Assembly (NCBI RefSeq): GCF_003383615.1 | Contig: NZ_QNUL01000026.1 | Location: 1 to 64,000 of the forward strand | DNA: 64,000 nt | From: Dyadobacter luteus | GTDB taxonomy: Bacteria; Bacteroidota; Bacteroidia; Cytophagales; Spirosomataceae | Direction of reading: 5' to 3' | Part shown: positions 26,085 to 34,769 of the stretch, one piece after another | How positions within the stretch are numbered: position 1 is the stretch's first letter | Layout: each line of letters starts with the position of its first letter | The notes under the pieces: generated by a model | The model's input: the letters and a program-made list of their open reading frames with translations, nothing else | Database searches by the model: none | What the model was told of the DNA's origin: nothing | Translations under genes and position numbers: made by a program

Positions 26085-27344
26085 ATGTATAATCAGTTCA
26101 AATCAATAAGTTTATCACACCGGAAAGCCCCTCTCGCGATAAGGGAACAGCTTGCTCTGAATGAGGACAGCGCTAAGGGTATAATGCTGCGTTTGAAGGA
26201 TTTTTTTGATATTACAGACGTTCTTACAGTTTCTACCTGCAACCGTACTGAGATTTACTATTCTTCTGCTGAAGACCTCAATGAGGAAATCATCAAGCTT
26301 TTACTGATAGAAAAAGGTATTTCTGATGTTCAGCCATTTGTAGATTATTTTGAAACATTTTCTGCCGGCGAAAACGCAGTTCAGCACTTGTTCGAGGTAG
26401 CTACAGGATTACATTCCCAGGTTGTGGGAGATATGCAGATTCCAAATCAGATCAAGCATGCCTATCAGTGGACTGCGGATCTGAACCTTGCAGGGCCTTT
26501 CCTGCATCGTCTGCTTCACACCATATTTTTTGCCAATAAAAGAGTTGCACAGGAGACATTCTTCCGTGATGGAGCTGCATCGGTTTCTTATGCTGCTGTA
26601 GATCTGGTAGAAGGGCTGATGCCGAATCCGAAAATTTTGGTGGTAGGTTTGGGAGAGATAGGAAGTGATGTTTGCCGTAACCTGGCACAAAAACAGGATG
26701 CAGATGTTACCATCATCAATAGAACGAGAAGTAAAGCAGATGCCCTGGCAGATGAGCTCGGTTTCCGGGTTGCCGACGTATCAGATATCGAATCAGAAGT
26801 TGCAAATGCCGATGTGATCATTTCATCAATAGCACGTGATGAGCCTTTCTTTACCAAAGAAATGATGGTTCGTCTGCGTGGAATGTCCTTTAAGTATTTT
26901 GTAGATCTTTCTGTGCCGCGTAGTGTTTCTCCGGAAGTGGAAGAAATTCCGGGAGTTATGCTTTACACGATCGATTCAATCAGAAGCAGAGCTGATGAGG
27001 CTTTGAACAAAAGATTGGAGTCTATTCCTCAGGTGCGTGAAATCATCGATGAAGCCGTTCTTGAATTCAATGACTGGTCGAAGGAGATGATTGTCTCACC
27101 CACTATTCAGAAATTGAAAGGTGCGTTGGAACAGATCAGAAAAGAGGAGTTAACCCGCTTTACTAAAAACCTGAACGATGCAGAGCTGGAAAAGGTCGAA
27201 AGAATCACAACCAGTATGATGCAGAAAATCCTTAAACTGCCGGTACTTCAATTGAAGGCTGCATGTAAGAGAGGAGAAGCGGAAACGCTGATTGACGTAT
27301 TAAACGATTTGTTCAACCTTGAAAAGGAACAGGTACGTCACTAA
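26085..27344 (+). CDS. hemA: Glutamyl-tRNA reductase
   Basis: First committed enzyme of C5-pathway heme synthesis: NADPH-dependent reduction of Glu-tRNA to glutamate-1-semialdehyde. The active-site cysteine is in TVSTCNRTEIYYSS near residue 51. The N-terminal SLSHRKAPLAIREQLAL is conserved, and the NADPH site is KILVVGLGEIGSDVCRNL. The C-terminal helical dimerisation domain follows. ATG at 26085 is preferred over the overlapping GTG at 26082. 419 residues is normal. Stand-alone gene with its own promoter box and a terminator at 27374-27405; no other heme genes are adjacent. Confidence 0.96.
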   Translation: MYNQFKSISLSHRKAPLAIREQLALNEDSAKGIMLRLKDFFDITDVLTVSTCNRTEIYYSSAEDLNEEIIKLLLIEKGISDVQPFVDYFETFSAGENAVQHLFEVATGLHSQVVGDMQIPNQIKHAYQWTADLNLAGPFLHRLLHTIFFANKRVAQETFFRDGAASVSYAAVDLVEGLMPNPKILVVGLGEIGSDVCRNLAQKQDADVTIINRTRSKADALADELGFRVADVSDIESEVANADVIISSIARDEPFFTKEMMVRLRGMSFKYFVDLSVPRSVSPEVEEIPGVMLYTIDSIRSRADEALNKRLESIPQVREIIDEAVLEFNDWSKEMIVSPTIQKLKGALEQIRKEELTRFTKNLNDAELEKVERITTSMMQKILKLPVLQLKAACKRGEAETLIDVLNDLFNLEKEQVRH

Positions 27345-27373
27345 CAGAGAATAATTACTATGGCTTATATACG

Positions 27374-27405
27374 CCCCGGAGGACTTGTTTCTTCGGGGTT
27401 TTTTA
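27374..27405 (+). terminator. hemA terminator
   Basis: Stem ccccggag (27374-27381) / cttcgggg (27391-27398), 8 bp including one G-T pair, followed by a run of T (27399-27404). Confidence 0.85.
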
Positions 27406-27426
27406 TTGGTTGACCGGATGTGCATA

Positions 27427-27462
27427 AAGGAAAAGAGCGGGACTCTGTCTGAATCCCGCTCT
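27427..27462 (-). terminator. Leftward terminator hairpin
   Basis: Perfect 9-bp stem agagcggga (27434-27442) / tcccgctct (27454-27462), loop 11. On the minus strand it is followed by TTTTCCTTT, so it acts on leftward transcription. The nearest leftward gene ends 282 bp away at 27744, which leaves a long 3' region or a small RNA. Confidence 0.65.
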
Positions 27463-27613
27463 AAGCATTACCTTACCCTCCACAATAATCTAGAATTTCT
27501 TTTCATTTTTTCAAATGATCTTCATTCCAAATCTATGCTATTAAATATTGGAAACGTGATTACATTGACCAACACTAATATTCAGACATACGTTGTAAAG
27601 GATATTTTGGATC

Positions 27614-27653
27614 GATGAATCTGAAAAAAAATTATTTTTTTTTCAGATTCATC
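27614..27653. repeat. Perfect 18-bp inverted repeat
   Basis: gatgaatctgaaaaaaaa (27614-27631) pairs fully with ttttttttcagattcatc (27636-27653), loop 4 bases. It has A/T runs on the inner side, so it is not a standard terminator. It could form a hairpin or cruciform. It lies in a 399-base stretch (27345-27743) without a convincing gene. Confidence 0.85.
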
Positions 27654-27657
27654 TTTT

Positions 27658-27693
27658 GAAGAGATTATTCCAATGGAAGAGATTATTCCAATG
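27658..27693. repeat. 18-bp perfect tandem duplication
   Basis: gaagagattattccaatg occurs twice head to tail (27658-27675, 27676-27693) with no mismatch, directly after the 18-bp hairpin. Exact copies suggest a recent slippage event or a site under copy-number change. Confidence 0.9.
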
Positions 27694-27743
27694 AATGATG
27701 GCTAATATTGATGCAAATGAGGTATTATTTTAGGAGGTATTAT

Positions 27744-27971
27744 CTATGGTTGTTGCGTAATCTGATTTTTACCTGCTGAGAAACCAGTCCAGAAACCGTC
27801 TATCATATCGGCTCCGTGAGCATAAAGGGCAAATCCAACGAAGAAACCTAAGCCAAATTGGCCTGCAAGTCGGAGTCCTTTGCGAAGCTTAACAGAAAGA
27901 CCGAACGAATTTTTATCAGTTCTGCCAAGAACGATTAAACAAAGGCTTACTAAAAGGACGATGATTAACAT
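27744..27971 (-). CDS. Small membrane protein
   Basis: 75 residues, ATG at 27971. A first transmembrane helix is at 1-15 (LIIVLLVSLCLIVLG) and a second glycine-rich hydrophobic helix at about 35-52 (LAGQFGLGFFVGFALYA). The short charged linker is DKNSFGLSVKLRKG. No family recognised. It lies 106 bp downstream of a small lipoprotein gene on the same strand, and may share its transcript, ending at the hairpin 27427-27462. Could be a regulatory or stress membrane peptide; function not assignable. Confidence 0.65.
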   Translation of the reverse strand: MLIIVLLVSLCLIVLGRTDKNSFGLSVKLRKGLRLAGQFGLGFFVGFALYAHGADMIDGFWTGFSAGKNQITQQP

Positions 27972-28077
27972 AGTTGTATTTTTATAGGTTGGGTTGATTA
28001 AAACTAAATGTCGGAGTGCGATATCTTTTTTGTCTTGCTTGTCGAAGCATTCCTGACAGATGTCGAGCTTCCATCAA

Positions 28078-28269
28078 TTATTGAATCGCTTCAAAGATTT
28101 GAGGAGCACCAGCCTCCGGACGAGCTGCAGGTGTGTTCTCATAACCGCCACCCGGTGCAATACTTTCCTCAATACTTTGTGGAGCTATCGGATTTACTTC
28201 TTCAGACTGGCAGCTGAAAAGAACAGATGATGTAAGCAACAGAGCGAATAATTTGATAGTCGTTTTCAT
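28078..28269 (-). CDS. Small lipoprotein
   Basis: 63-residue lipoprotein: signal MKTTIKLFALLLTSSVLFSC, acylated C20. The mature part is about 44 residues, low-complexity, rich in Glu, Pro, Ala and Gly (VNPIAPQSIEESIAPGGGYE), and probably disordered. Divergent from the LytS/LytTR genes, whose regulator may control it. Function unknown. Confidence 0.75.
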   Translation of the reverse strand: MKTTIKLFALLLTSSVLFSCQSEEVNPIAPQSIEESIAPGGGYENTPAARPEAGAPQIFEAIQ

Positions 28270-28549
28270 AATTCCGGTTTGTTATATGTTTTGAATAATT
28301 GGATTGTCGCTGATGACATGACAAAGGTGGTGGATGAAAACCGGGATGAAAATTTGTTATGACCAACCGGGATTGTTGGATGACGAACCCAAAATGAAGT
28401 GGGATAAGTCTGTTTTTAAATGGTATTTTGGGATTTTTGATTTAGTGAGTTAGCTTCGTCATCGACGAGAACAGGTTCGTCACAAAATTTAGTGTATTGG
28501 CAGGAGCAAGGATATTTTTAATCCATTAAACCGGCTCAAATTTTCTTAC
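28270..28549. promoter_or_regulatory. Divergent regulatory region with repeats upstream of the LytS-like gene
   Basis: A 9-bp direct repeat aaccgggat occurs at 28339-28347 and 28365-28373 (26 bp apart), each preceded by atga. An inverted pair tgacgaacc (28381-28389) / ggttcgtca (28474-28482) follows. LytTR regulators usually bind paired direct repeats, so the 26-bp pair is a candidate site for the regulator encoded at 30200-30952. No TAnnTTTG box was found. Confidence 0.4.
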
Positions 28550-30160
28550 ATGGCACAGTTTCTCAGTCGATATGGCAAGGCTGCTTTCTTTTTAGGGGTA
28601 TTCACTATCCTGATCATTATATCTTCCTGGGACTATCCTGGTTTCTATCCCAAATGGATATTTGTAGGATTACCATTGACAGTCTCAACAAGTCTTGTTT
28701 TGTATGCTGTGATTTACTTTTGGCTTTATCCAATATTCAGAATTGGTAAATCCGGCATAAGAAACTGGGCCTTACTGCTGGGAATATTGGTTTTATTTGG
28801 TGCCGGTTTTTATTTTGCCGGACGTCTCTCAATATCTGACGAGGAATATAAAGCCTCATTTAAGAGAATTCACAACTCGATGCAGTCTACCTATGTAGAG
28901 GCTACTACCGAACGTGTACAATCAGAACTGATTGGAGGTACAACGGTTACCACTTTATACTTTTTCGGGATCAGCTGGTTATTTGTCTACTGGCACCGCA
29001 AAAAAAATCTGAAGAAACGTTTCTCCAAATGGTGGAAACAACAATCCCGTAATACTTCCGGAGTCCATATTCTATACCTATCCATGGGTTGGATTTTCTG
29101 GCTGTTTTTTACCCTTTCACCCGTACTGGTTAGTGGTAAAACTGTAGTGTGGGAAACGACACTGTTGATGATGGTGCCATCTATTCTCTTCTTTTATATC
29201 AACCTCAAGACGAGCTTCGATTTGTTGGCAAACAGCAAAATTCTTCTTGCATTGCTGGTTACGCTTTGCTGGTGGGGTATACTACTTTTTGTAAAAGCAT
29301 GCTGGTTTTTGCTGATTACGAAGGGGCTTGGCATGCCACCCATATTGGATGGAAAGGATGTGTATAAAGAGGTTGCCAAGGTAGGAGACAAGAATAATGT
29401 GTATTATATAATGGGCAAAGCAATCGGTATGATTGTGGCGTCAACGGCTTTTAAAGAGCTTATTATTCTGATGGCCAGCTTTATTTACGGGTATGACCGG
29501 ACCATAACCAGGTATCGGAAACAGATGGCTGTTATTGCAGAAACGCGTCAGCGCGAACAGCTCAAACAAAAGGAAATGGAGAAAGAGGTAGTGGATGCAA
29601 GGCTTCAGTCTTTGAAATACCAGATCAATCCGCATTTTTTATTCAATAGCCTTAATTTCCTGTATTCCCAATCGCTTCCTTTATCAGAAGATTTGGCAAG
29701 AGCTACAATGCTTCTATCCAAAATGATGCGCTACGGTTTGCAGGAAAACAGCGAAGAGGCTAAAGTCTCGCTGGCAGGAGAGGTGGAACATTTGCAGAAC
29801 TTTATAGAGTTTAATCAACTTCGTTTTTCAAACCAGTTGCAAATTGATTTTGCAACAGAAGGGCAGGTAGCTATTCGCAGGATCATGCCGTTGTTGCTGA
29901 TCACGTTCGTCGAAAATGCTTTTAAATATGGAGAGTTGCATCAGGCGGAACATCCATTGCAGATTCATTTGAAAGTGGATTCACAGAAACTTATATTCTT
30001 TGTCAGAAATAAAAAAAGGAAAGGTCCCAAAGAGGACTCAACAGGAATTGGGCTGGAAAACATAAAGCGTAGGCTCGCCCTGGGATATCCCGACCGGCAT
30101 AAGTTGACGATTTCAGACGAAGAAGATTTTTATACAACTGAACTCACAGTTGAGTTATAA
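28550..30160 (+). CDS. LytS-type sensor histidine kinase
   Basis: 536-residue membrane sensor kinase. About eight transmembrane helices occupy residues 10-310 (for example FFLGVFTILIIISS, FVGLPLTVSTSLVLYAVIYF, ALLVTLCWWGILLF). A coiled-coil linker (ETRQREQLKQKEMEKEVVDA) leads to the His_kinase domain with phospho-acceptor H362 in QINPHFLFNSLNFL. The ATP-binding part contains LLLITFVENAFKYG and GIGLENIKRRLAL. It pairs with the LytTR regulator 39 bp downstream. The signal is unknown; the many-helix sensor may detect a membrane or small-molecule cue. Confidence 0.92.
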   Translation: MAQFLSRYGKAAFFLGVFTILIIISSWDYPGFYPKWIFVGLPLTVSTSLVLYAVIYFWLYPIFRIGKSGIRNWALLLGILVLFGAGFYFAGRLSISDEEYKASFKRIHNSMQSTYVEATTERVQSELIGGTTVTTLYFFGISWLFVYWHRKKNLKKRFSKWWKQQSRNTSGVHILYLSMGWIFWLFFTLSPVLVSGKTVVWETTLLMMVPSILFFYINLKTSFDLLANSKILLALLVTLCWWGILLFVKACWFLLITKGLGMPPILDGKDVYKEVAKVGDKNNVYYIMGKAIGMIVASTAFKELIILMASFIYGYDRTITRYRKQMAVIAETRQREQLKQKEMEKEVVDARLQSLKYQINPHFLFNSLNFLYSQSLPLSEDLARATMLLSKMMRYGLQENSEEAKVSLAGEVEHLQNFIEFNQLRFSNQLQIDFATEGQVAIRRIMPLLLITFVENAFKYGELHQAEHPLQIHLKVDSQKLIFFVRNKKRKGPKEDSTGIGLENIKRRLALGYPDRHKLTISDEEDFYTTELTVEL

Positions 30161-30199
30161 TCCGACAGCTATTTTAGATACCTACTTTACAACTATATT

Positions 30200-30952
30200 A
30201 TGAATTTACGTTGCCTTATCGTTGATGATGAGCAAGCTGCGCTCAATGTACTGACGAATTATATTTCAAAAACTCCTTTTCTCGAATTGGCAGGAGCCTA
30301 TACCGACCCGATTGCCGCACTTGATGTGATTAACAGGGAACACATTGATATTGTTTTCCTGGACATTCATATGCCGGAAATATCAGGTTTGGACTGGATT
30401 AAATTGCTGAGAGGGAAAGCCAAGGTGATTCTGACAACGGCCTACAGCCAGTATGCACTGGATGGTTACAATCTGGATGTGGTCGATTATTTACTTAAAC
30501 CCGTTCCGTTTGACCGCTTTCTGCATGCAGTTCGAAAAGTACAGGATTTGGTGGAGCAAAAAACGGCACATGTCAGCAGCTTAGAACCTGCACCTGTTGC
30601 GGTGAATTCCTCTCAACCGGTATTTGATCATGTATTTGTAAAGGTCGACAGCAAGATCGTGAAAGTGCGTTTTCAGGATATTCTTTATATTGAAGGGCTT
30701 GGAAACTATGTCAGTATTTTCACGGATACGGGTAGGTTGGTCACGCTTTCAACCATGAAAGAGGTGGAGGAATATCTTTCAGACTTGTACTTCATGCGTG
30801 TACATCGTTCCTATATTGTGGCTTTCAATAAGGTGGAGTATATTGAAGGGAACCAGATTTTTCTGGGCAAAAATACTAACATTCCGCTCGGAGAAACTTA
30901 CCGCGAAAAGTTCTTTAAAATGTTGGAAGAGAATATGATGAATAGAAAATAG
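30200..30952 (+). CDS. LytTR-family response regulator
   Basis: 250 residues. The receiver domain is at 1-125 with phospho-acceptor D55 in VFLDIHMPE, acidic pocket in LIVDDEQAA, and conserved K in VDYLLKPVPF. The LytTR DNA-binding domain is at about 145-245 (VFVKVDSKIVKVRFQDILYI, FMRVHRSYIVAFNKVEYIEG, IPLGETYREKFFKML). It is the cognate partner of the kinase just upstream. Likely targets are its own promoter region (28339-28482) and perhaps the divergent small lipoprotein gene. Confidence 0.93.
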   Translation: MNLRCLIVDDEQAALNVLTNYISKTPFLELAGAYTDPIAALDVINREHIDIVFLDIHMPEISGLDWIKLLRGKAKVILTTAYSQYALDGYNLDVVDYLLKPVPFDRFLHAVRKVQDLVEQKTAHVSSLEPAPVAVNSSQPVFDHVFVKVDSKIVKVRFQDILYIEGLGNYVSIFTDTGRLVTLSTMKEVEEYLSDLYFMRVHRSYIVAFNKVEYIEGNQIFLGKNTNIPLGETYREKFFKMLEENMMNRK

Positions 30953-31013
30953 GTGAGGAATTAAGAATTAAGAATGGACAGTTAAGACCGGGGCGCTGTT
31001 ATAGGAAGGGTAT

Positions 31014-31048
31014 GTTAGTTGTTAATGCTTAACGCATTAACAACTAAC
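31014..31048. repeat. 15-bp perfect hairpin between convergent genes
   Basis: gttagttgttaatgc (31014-31028) / gcattaacaactaac (31034-31048), loop 5. It lies between the LytTR gene and the helicase gene. There is no clean T-run on the minus strand; on the plus strand a T-run (31058-31063) follows after a few bases, so it may be a weak terminator. Just upstream is a short gaattaa-gaattaa-gaat repeat near 30959-30974. Confidence 0.65.
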
Positions 31049-31054
31049 AACTAA

Positions 31055-32392
31055 TCATTTTTTCGGTTTTTGACCTGAACGCTTGATAGGACGGCCGTAT
31101 TTCATCATTTTTTCTGCGGCATGGTCTCTGCGAACATTAACCTTAAGGTTTTTGGCAATTTTTTCATGGAAGGCCGGACCTGTACTTTCTCTTTTTTGAG
31201 GTGTAAGGTCAATGTTTTTCATAAAAATCTTTGGCTCTTCATCAGGTGTCAGAATCTCCGAGATTTTAAGATAATCAGGAAGAGGCAGCACCGGAATTTC
31301 GTATTGCATAAGTTCTTCGATCACCTCACGGAATTCTTCTTCTTTTTCGGTAACGAACGAAATGGCTTTTCCTTTCCTGTCCGCACGACCTGTTCTTCCG
31401 ATCCTATGAATATAGTTTTCAGGAATTTCAGGTATATCAAAATTGATAACGTGTGACACTTCGGCCACATCAAGGCCGCGGGCAATAATATCCGTTGCAA
31501 TCAGAATCCGGTAGTTACCTTCATGAAACTGATTCACAGAATTGAAACGGTGATTCTGATCTTTGTTCGAATGTATTACGCCGATCTTGTTGAGGTATCC
31601 CAGTTCCAGCTGATTAAAAAGCTGATCGGCTAATTTCTTTGTAGCAACAAATATCAGCACTTTACTCATTTCTGAATCTTTTTCAAGAAGCAGGTCCAGT
31701 AAATTTACCTTCGTATAAAAGTTGGGAACTTTATAAGATGATTGCTCAATATTATCAAGAGGTGTTCCAACAGGCGCTGCCTCAATCCGCACAGGGTTGT
31801 TGAAATACGTATGCATTAGTTGTTCCACTTCCTGTGTAATAGTTGCAGAAAAAAGCAAATTCTGCCGTTTCTGGGGAAGTAAATCCAGGATATTTTTGAG
31901 CTGCGTCCGGAAGCCGAGGTTCAGCATTTCATCCACTTCATCAATCACCAGTTTTTTGATCGCCTTTGTTTTGAGCGATCCGTTCATGGCCAGATCTACC
32001 AACCTTCCGGGTGTAGCTACAACAATATCTGCGCCTTGTTTCAGCTCGGCCATCTGTACCTTGATATTGCCACCGCCATATACGCCAACAGCTTGCAAGG
32101 TCATGTAAGCGCTTAGTTTTCTCACTTCCTCCACCACCTGAACAACCAGCTCGCGGGTAGGGACAATAATAAGTAATTGGGGTAATCTGTCTTTGGAAAA
32201 GCTAAGCTGGCGGAGAGACGGGAGCAAATATGCAAATGTTTTTCCAGTACCTGTCTGGGCAATTCCACATACATCCTTCCCCGACATCATGACAGAAAAG
32301 ACTTTTTCCTGAATGGTTGTCGGTGTTGTATATCCTAAATCAGAGAGTGCGTTTAAGAGGGGTTTGGTTAGATTCAGTTCGTCGAAAGTCAT
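31055..32392 (-). CDS. DEAD-box RNA helicase (motif II = DEVD)
   Basis: 445-residue ATP-dependent RNA helicase, RhlE/CshA-like. Motifs: Q motif near 26-28, Walker A AQTGTGKT (45-52), motif Ia PTRELVVQ, motif II DEVD at 151-154 (instead of DEAD), motif III SAT in LLFSATI, motif VI HRIGRTGRADRKG. The basic tail KMMKYGRPIKRSGQKPKK probably binds RNA. Likely role: RNA unwinding in ribosome assembly or mRNA decay. It has its own TACCTTTG box 23 bp upstream. The Ala-to-Val change is conservative and should not abolish ATP hydrolysis. Confidence 0.93.
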   Translation of the reverse strand: MTFDELNLTKPLLNALSDLGYTTPTTIQEKVFSVMMSGKDVCGIAQTGTGKTFAYLLPSLRQLSFSKDRLPQLLIIVPTRELVVQVVEEVRKLSAYMTLQAVGVYGGGNIKVQMAELKQGADIVVATPGRLVDLAMNGSLKTKAIKKLVIDEVDEMLNLGFRTQLKNILDLLPQKRQNLLFSATITQEVEQLMHTYFNNPVRIEAAPVGTPLDNIEQSSYKVPNFYTKVNLLDLLLEKDSEMSKVLIFVATKKLADQLFNQLELGYLNKIGVIHSNKDQNHRFNSVNQFHEGNYRILIATDIIARGLDVAEVSHVINFDIPEIPENYIHRIGRTGRADRKGKAISFVTEKEEEFREVIEELMQYEIPVLPLPDYLKISEILTPDEEPKIFMKNIDLTPQKRESTGPAFHEKIAKNLKVNVRRDHAAEKMMKYGRPIKRSGQKPKK

Positions 32393-32415
32393 ACCTATAG
32401 AGTAATTATAAAGTA

Positions 32416-32423
32416 CAAAGGTA
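32416..32423 (-). promoter_or_regulatory. Helicase gene promoter -7 box
   Basis: Minus-strand TACCTTTG (exact TAnnTTTG), with TTG 16 bp further upstream (32442-32440). A small palindrome agtac-aaag-gtact (32412-32425) overlaps the box. Confidence 0.6.
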
Positions 32424-32548
32424 CTCTAATCTTTCGTAGCAAGGAATTCTAAGTGAGACAGAAGGGCAAAAAGCGAAAGAGGACACCTGAAAGGCGCCCT
32501 CCGATTCTATAGTGTATGAAGTGCTTAGTGTGTGAAATATAGTTGTAT

Positions 32549-33199
32549 CTATCTGGTACGTAGCCGCCCGGTATTTTTATTGTAAGTGCCCAAAGGGAAA
32601 CTCACACCTGCATTGATACCCCAGTTTTGATTGGTCATCCTGTTGTTATCAGCAGATACGTCGAGTAGTCCCAGTCCGTATCGTGCATCCAGGTTCAGCC
32701 AGATTTTTTCTACAAGTTTGATGTTTACACCTGCTCCGAAAGTCAGTCCGAGATCGAATGGATTATAAACCCTTGGTCCGGATTCAGGATTCAGACGGTT
32801 TTTATCCTTGTCGTGCGCACCCACCAGAAAGTTCAGAGAGGGACCAAGAAATAGTTTCGGGCGAACCGGAGCACCATACTTGCCAAAGAAGAATGTAGCA
32901 AACAAAGGAACCTGAATGTAGCTCAGATTAATTTCATTGGTTTTGTTGTAGACCTTAGCGCCCATTTGGGTAAAAAGCAATTGTCCGCTAAAACCAAATC
33001 TGCTTTTGGAGCTGTAGTTGTAAAAACCACCAACGGTAAGGCCGGGCTTCCAATCCGTATTTGATCCGATGGCACTTGTGTTACCCCGAAAGTTGGCGAT
33101 AGATACACCGGCAATAGGGCCGATGGATACATTCTCCTGAGCTTCCGCACGGAAGATGGAGAATGTAACTGTCAGTAAAAGAATAATGCAATTTTTCAT
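32549..33199 (-). CDS. Outer-membrane beta-barrel protein (PorT-like)
   Basis: 216 residues. Signal peptide MKNCIILLLTVTFSIFRAEA cut before QEN. The rest alternates strands typical of the OMP_b-brl_2/PorT family: IAGVSIANFRGN, LTVGGFYNYSSKSRFGFSGQ, GVNIKLVEKIWLNLDARYGL, and the closing strand GINAGVSFPLG. Likely an eight-stranded barrel in the outer membrane with unknown cargo. It is a single gene followed by the APC permease gene about 150 bp upstream of it on the same strand; they are probably separate units. Confidence 0.85.
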   Translation of the reverse strand: MKNCIILLLTVTFSIFRAEAQENVSIGPIAGVSIANFRGNTSAIGSNTDWKPGLTVGGFYNYSSKSRFGFSGQLLFTQMGAKVYNKTNEINLSYIQVPLFATFFFGKYGAPVRPKLFLGPSLNFLVGAHDKDKNRLNPESGPRVYNPFDLGLTFGAGVNIKLVEKIWLNLDARYGLGLLDVSADNNRMTNQNWGINAGVSFPLGTYNKNTGRLRTR

Positions 33200-33394
33200 G
33201 TAGTTCAGGTTAAATATTACATGAAAGAAAATATCAATTCTTATACCAGATCAATAGAAAACAACCAAACAGCGCAAAATGCTATCGTTCAGGTCAATAT
33301 AAGATCATTGCAATTTTTGAAAGATGATCAATTGCGGTAAACATGTGGCATCTTATCTACAGAATAGAGTAAAATGTAGCAATTCCTGATAAAG

Positions 33395-34729
33395 TCAGGA
33401 ACGGTTCCCCAGCTTCTGGAGCAGAAAATACAGCGGAGCGCCACCCAGGAACAATCCCCAGCCTACGATAGCGGAAGATGGGTCGGTTACAATCACATTG
33501 ATAGCGATTATACACAGGAAAAGCACAAAAAATGCGGGAAGCCATGGGTATCCTTTCATTTTAAAGCCTGTGTGAAGATCAGGATTGCCGGCCTTTCTTC
33601 TAAAAACAAACAGGGTAGCGGCAGAGCTGGCCAGTGCGATGCTGTCGACAGACATGACATAGTTGACAATTTGCTCGAAAGTATCGAGCATCAGCAATGA
33701 CAGCAGCGTAGTCACAATCAGAAATGTCAATGCAAATTCCTGCACCTGTGTTTTGGAGTTCACTTTTTTGAAAACTCCGGGTAATATACGGTCGTCTGCC
33801 ATGGCATAATAGACCCTCGGAAGTGACAGCATGGTCGCATTGATGAAGCCGAGTACCGACAGAAATATAGCCACTGAAAAGAAGATCTCACCACCTGATC
33901 CGAAAAGTGCCTTGGCTGTATCAGCCGCTATCAGGTTTGATGATTTCAGTCCTTCAAACCCCAGTACCTTATAATAGGCATAGTTGATAGACATATACAG
34001 AGCGATGATCAGAAACATACCCAGCAGAATGCCCCGGGGCGTACTTTTAACAGGATTTTTAATATCAGCTCCAAAATTCAGCGTTTGCTGATAACCCCCG
34101 AATGTGTAGAATACCGCGATCAGGCTTGCCCCAAAAGCAGCTAGCCAGCCACCATTTTGAACCGGTGCTATCACTTCTTCTGACGAATGATTAGTCGCGA
34201 AGAATATACCCGTACACAGAACCAGCATCATTACGATTTTCAGAGAGCTCAGGAGATTTTGAATACGTGAGCCGGACTTAATTCCCAGCATGTTCACCAT
34301 ATAGAAAAAGAGGAGCGTAATCACAGCTGTACCCTGTATGCCTATTCTCGAATGTAACGCATCGGGCAGTAGCGGATTGATATACTCTGATCCGATCAGC
34401 GCTACGCCGGCCATTCCGGCTCCGTAGGTAAGCACGATCACCCAGTTGATCATAAATGAGTAAACAGGATGAAAGGCGGTCGATATCAACTTATAAAACC
34501 CACCGGGAAAATGATGACGCGAACCAATCTCGGCAAATACCAGGGCGCCGATCAGACTTACCAAACCGCCCGCAGCCCAGGCTAAGAAAAACACGTCTTC
34601 GCTTCCGGCTTGTCTTGCGACAATAGCCGGAGTCCGGAAAATACCTATTCCAATAACCAGACTAACGACAATCATTCCGAGATCAAAGATTCCAATTTGC
34701 GGACGAATATTGTTGGCTGGTTCGGTCAT
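33395..34729 (-). CDS. APC-family amino acid permease
   Basis: 444-residue inner-membrane transporter with about twelve helices. The N-terminal GMIVVSLVIGIGIFRTPAIV matches helix 1 of the APC superfamily (GSGIF-type unwound segment, here GIGIF). FTFGGYQQTLNFGADIKNPV is the conserved helix 6 region. It probably imports amino acids by proton symport. It is the last of four same-strand genes (purN, DMT transporter, J-domain protein, permease) with gaps of 14, 35 and 40 bp, consistent with one transcript. Confidence 0.9.
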   Translation of the reverse strand: MTEPANNIRPQIGIFDLGMIVVSLVIGIGIFRTPAIVARQAGSEDVFFLAWAAGGLVSLIGALVFAEIGSRHHFPGGFYKLISTAFHPVYSFMINWVIVLTYGAGMAGVALIGSEYINPLLPDALHSRIGIQGTAVITLLFFYMVNMLGIKSGSRIQNLLSSLKIVMMLVLCTGIFFATNHSSEEVIAPVQNGGWLAAFGASLIAVFYTFGGYQQTLNFGADIKNPVKSTPRGILLGMFLIIALYMSINYAYYKVLGFEGLKSSNLIAADTAKALFGSGGEIFFSVAIFLSVLGFINATMLSLPRVYYAMADDRILPGVFKKVNSKTQVQEFALTFLIVTTLLSLLMLDTFEQIVNYVMSVDSIALASSAATLFVFRRKAGNPDLHTGFKMKGYPWLPAFFVLFLCIIAINVIVTDPSSAIVGWGLFLGGAPLYFLLQKLGNRS

Positions 34730-34769
34730 GGTTAAGAGGTTAGGTTTTTATTTTCAATATAAGGAATAA

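Noticed and set aside
27385..27618. 77-codon open frame after hemA
   Set aside because: It begins inside the hemA terminator, runs through another hairpin and has no signal or family feature.
30959..30974. gaattaa repeats as an origin or iteron
   Set aside because: Only two copies and no adjacent replication gene.
31937..31951. DEVD in the helicase as a caspase-like cleavage site
   Set aside because: It lies in motif II of a helicase core and bacteria lack that biology; it is a motif variant only.
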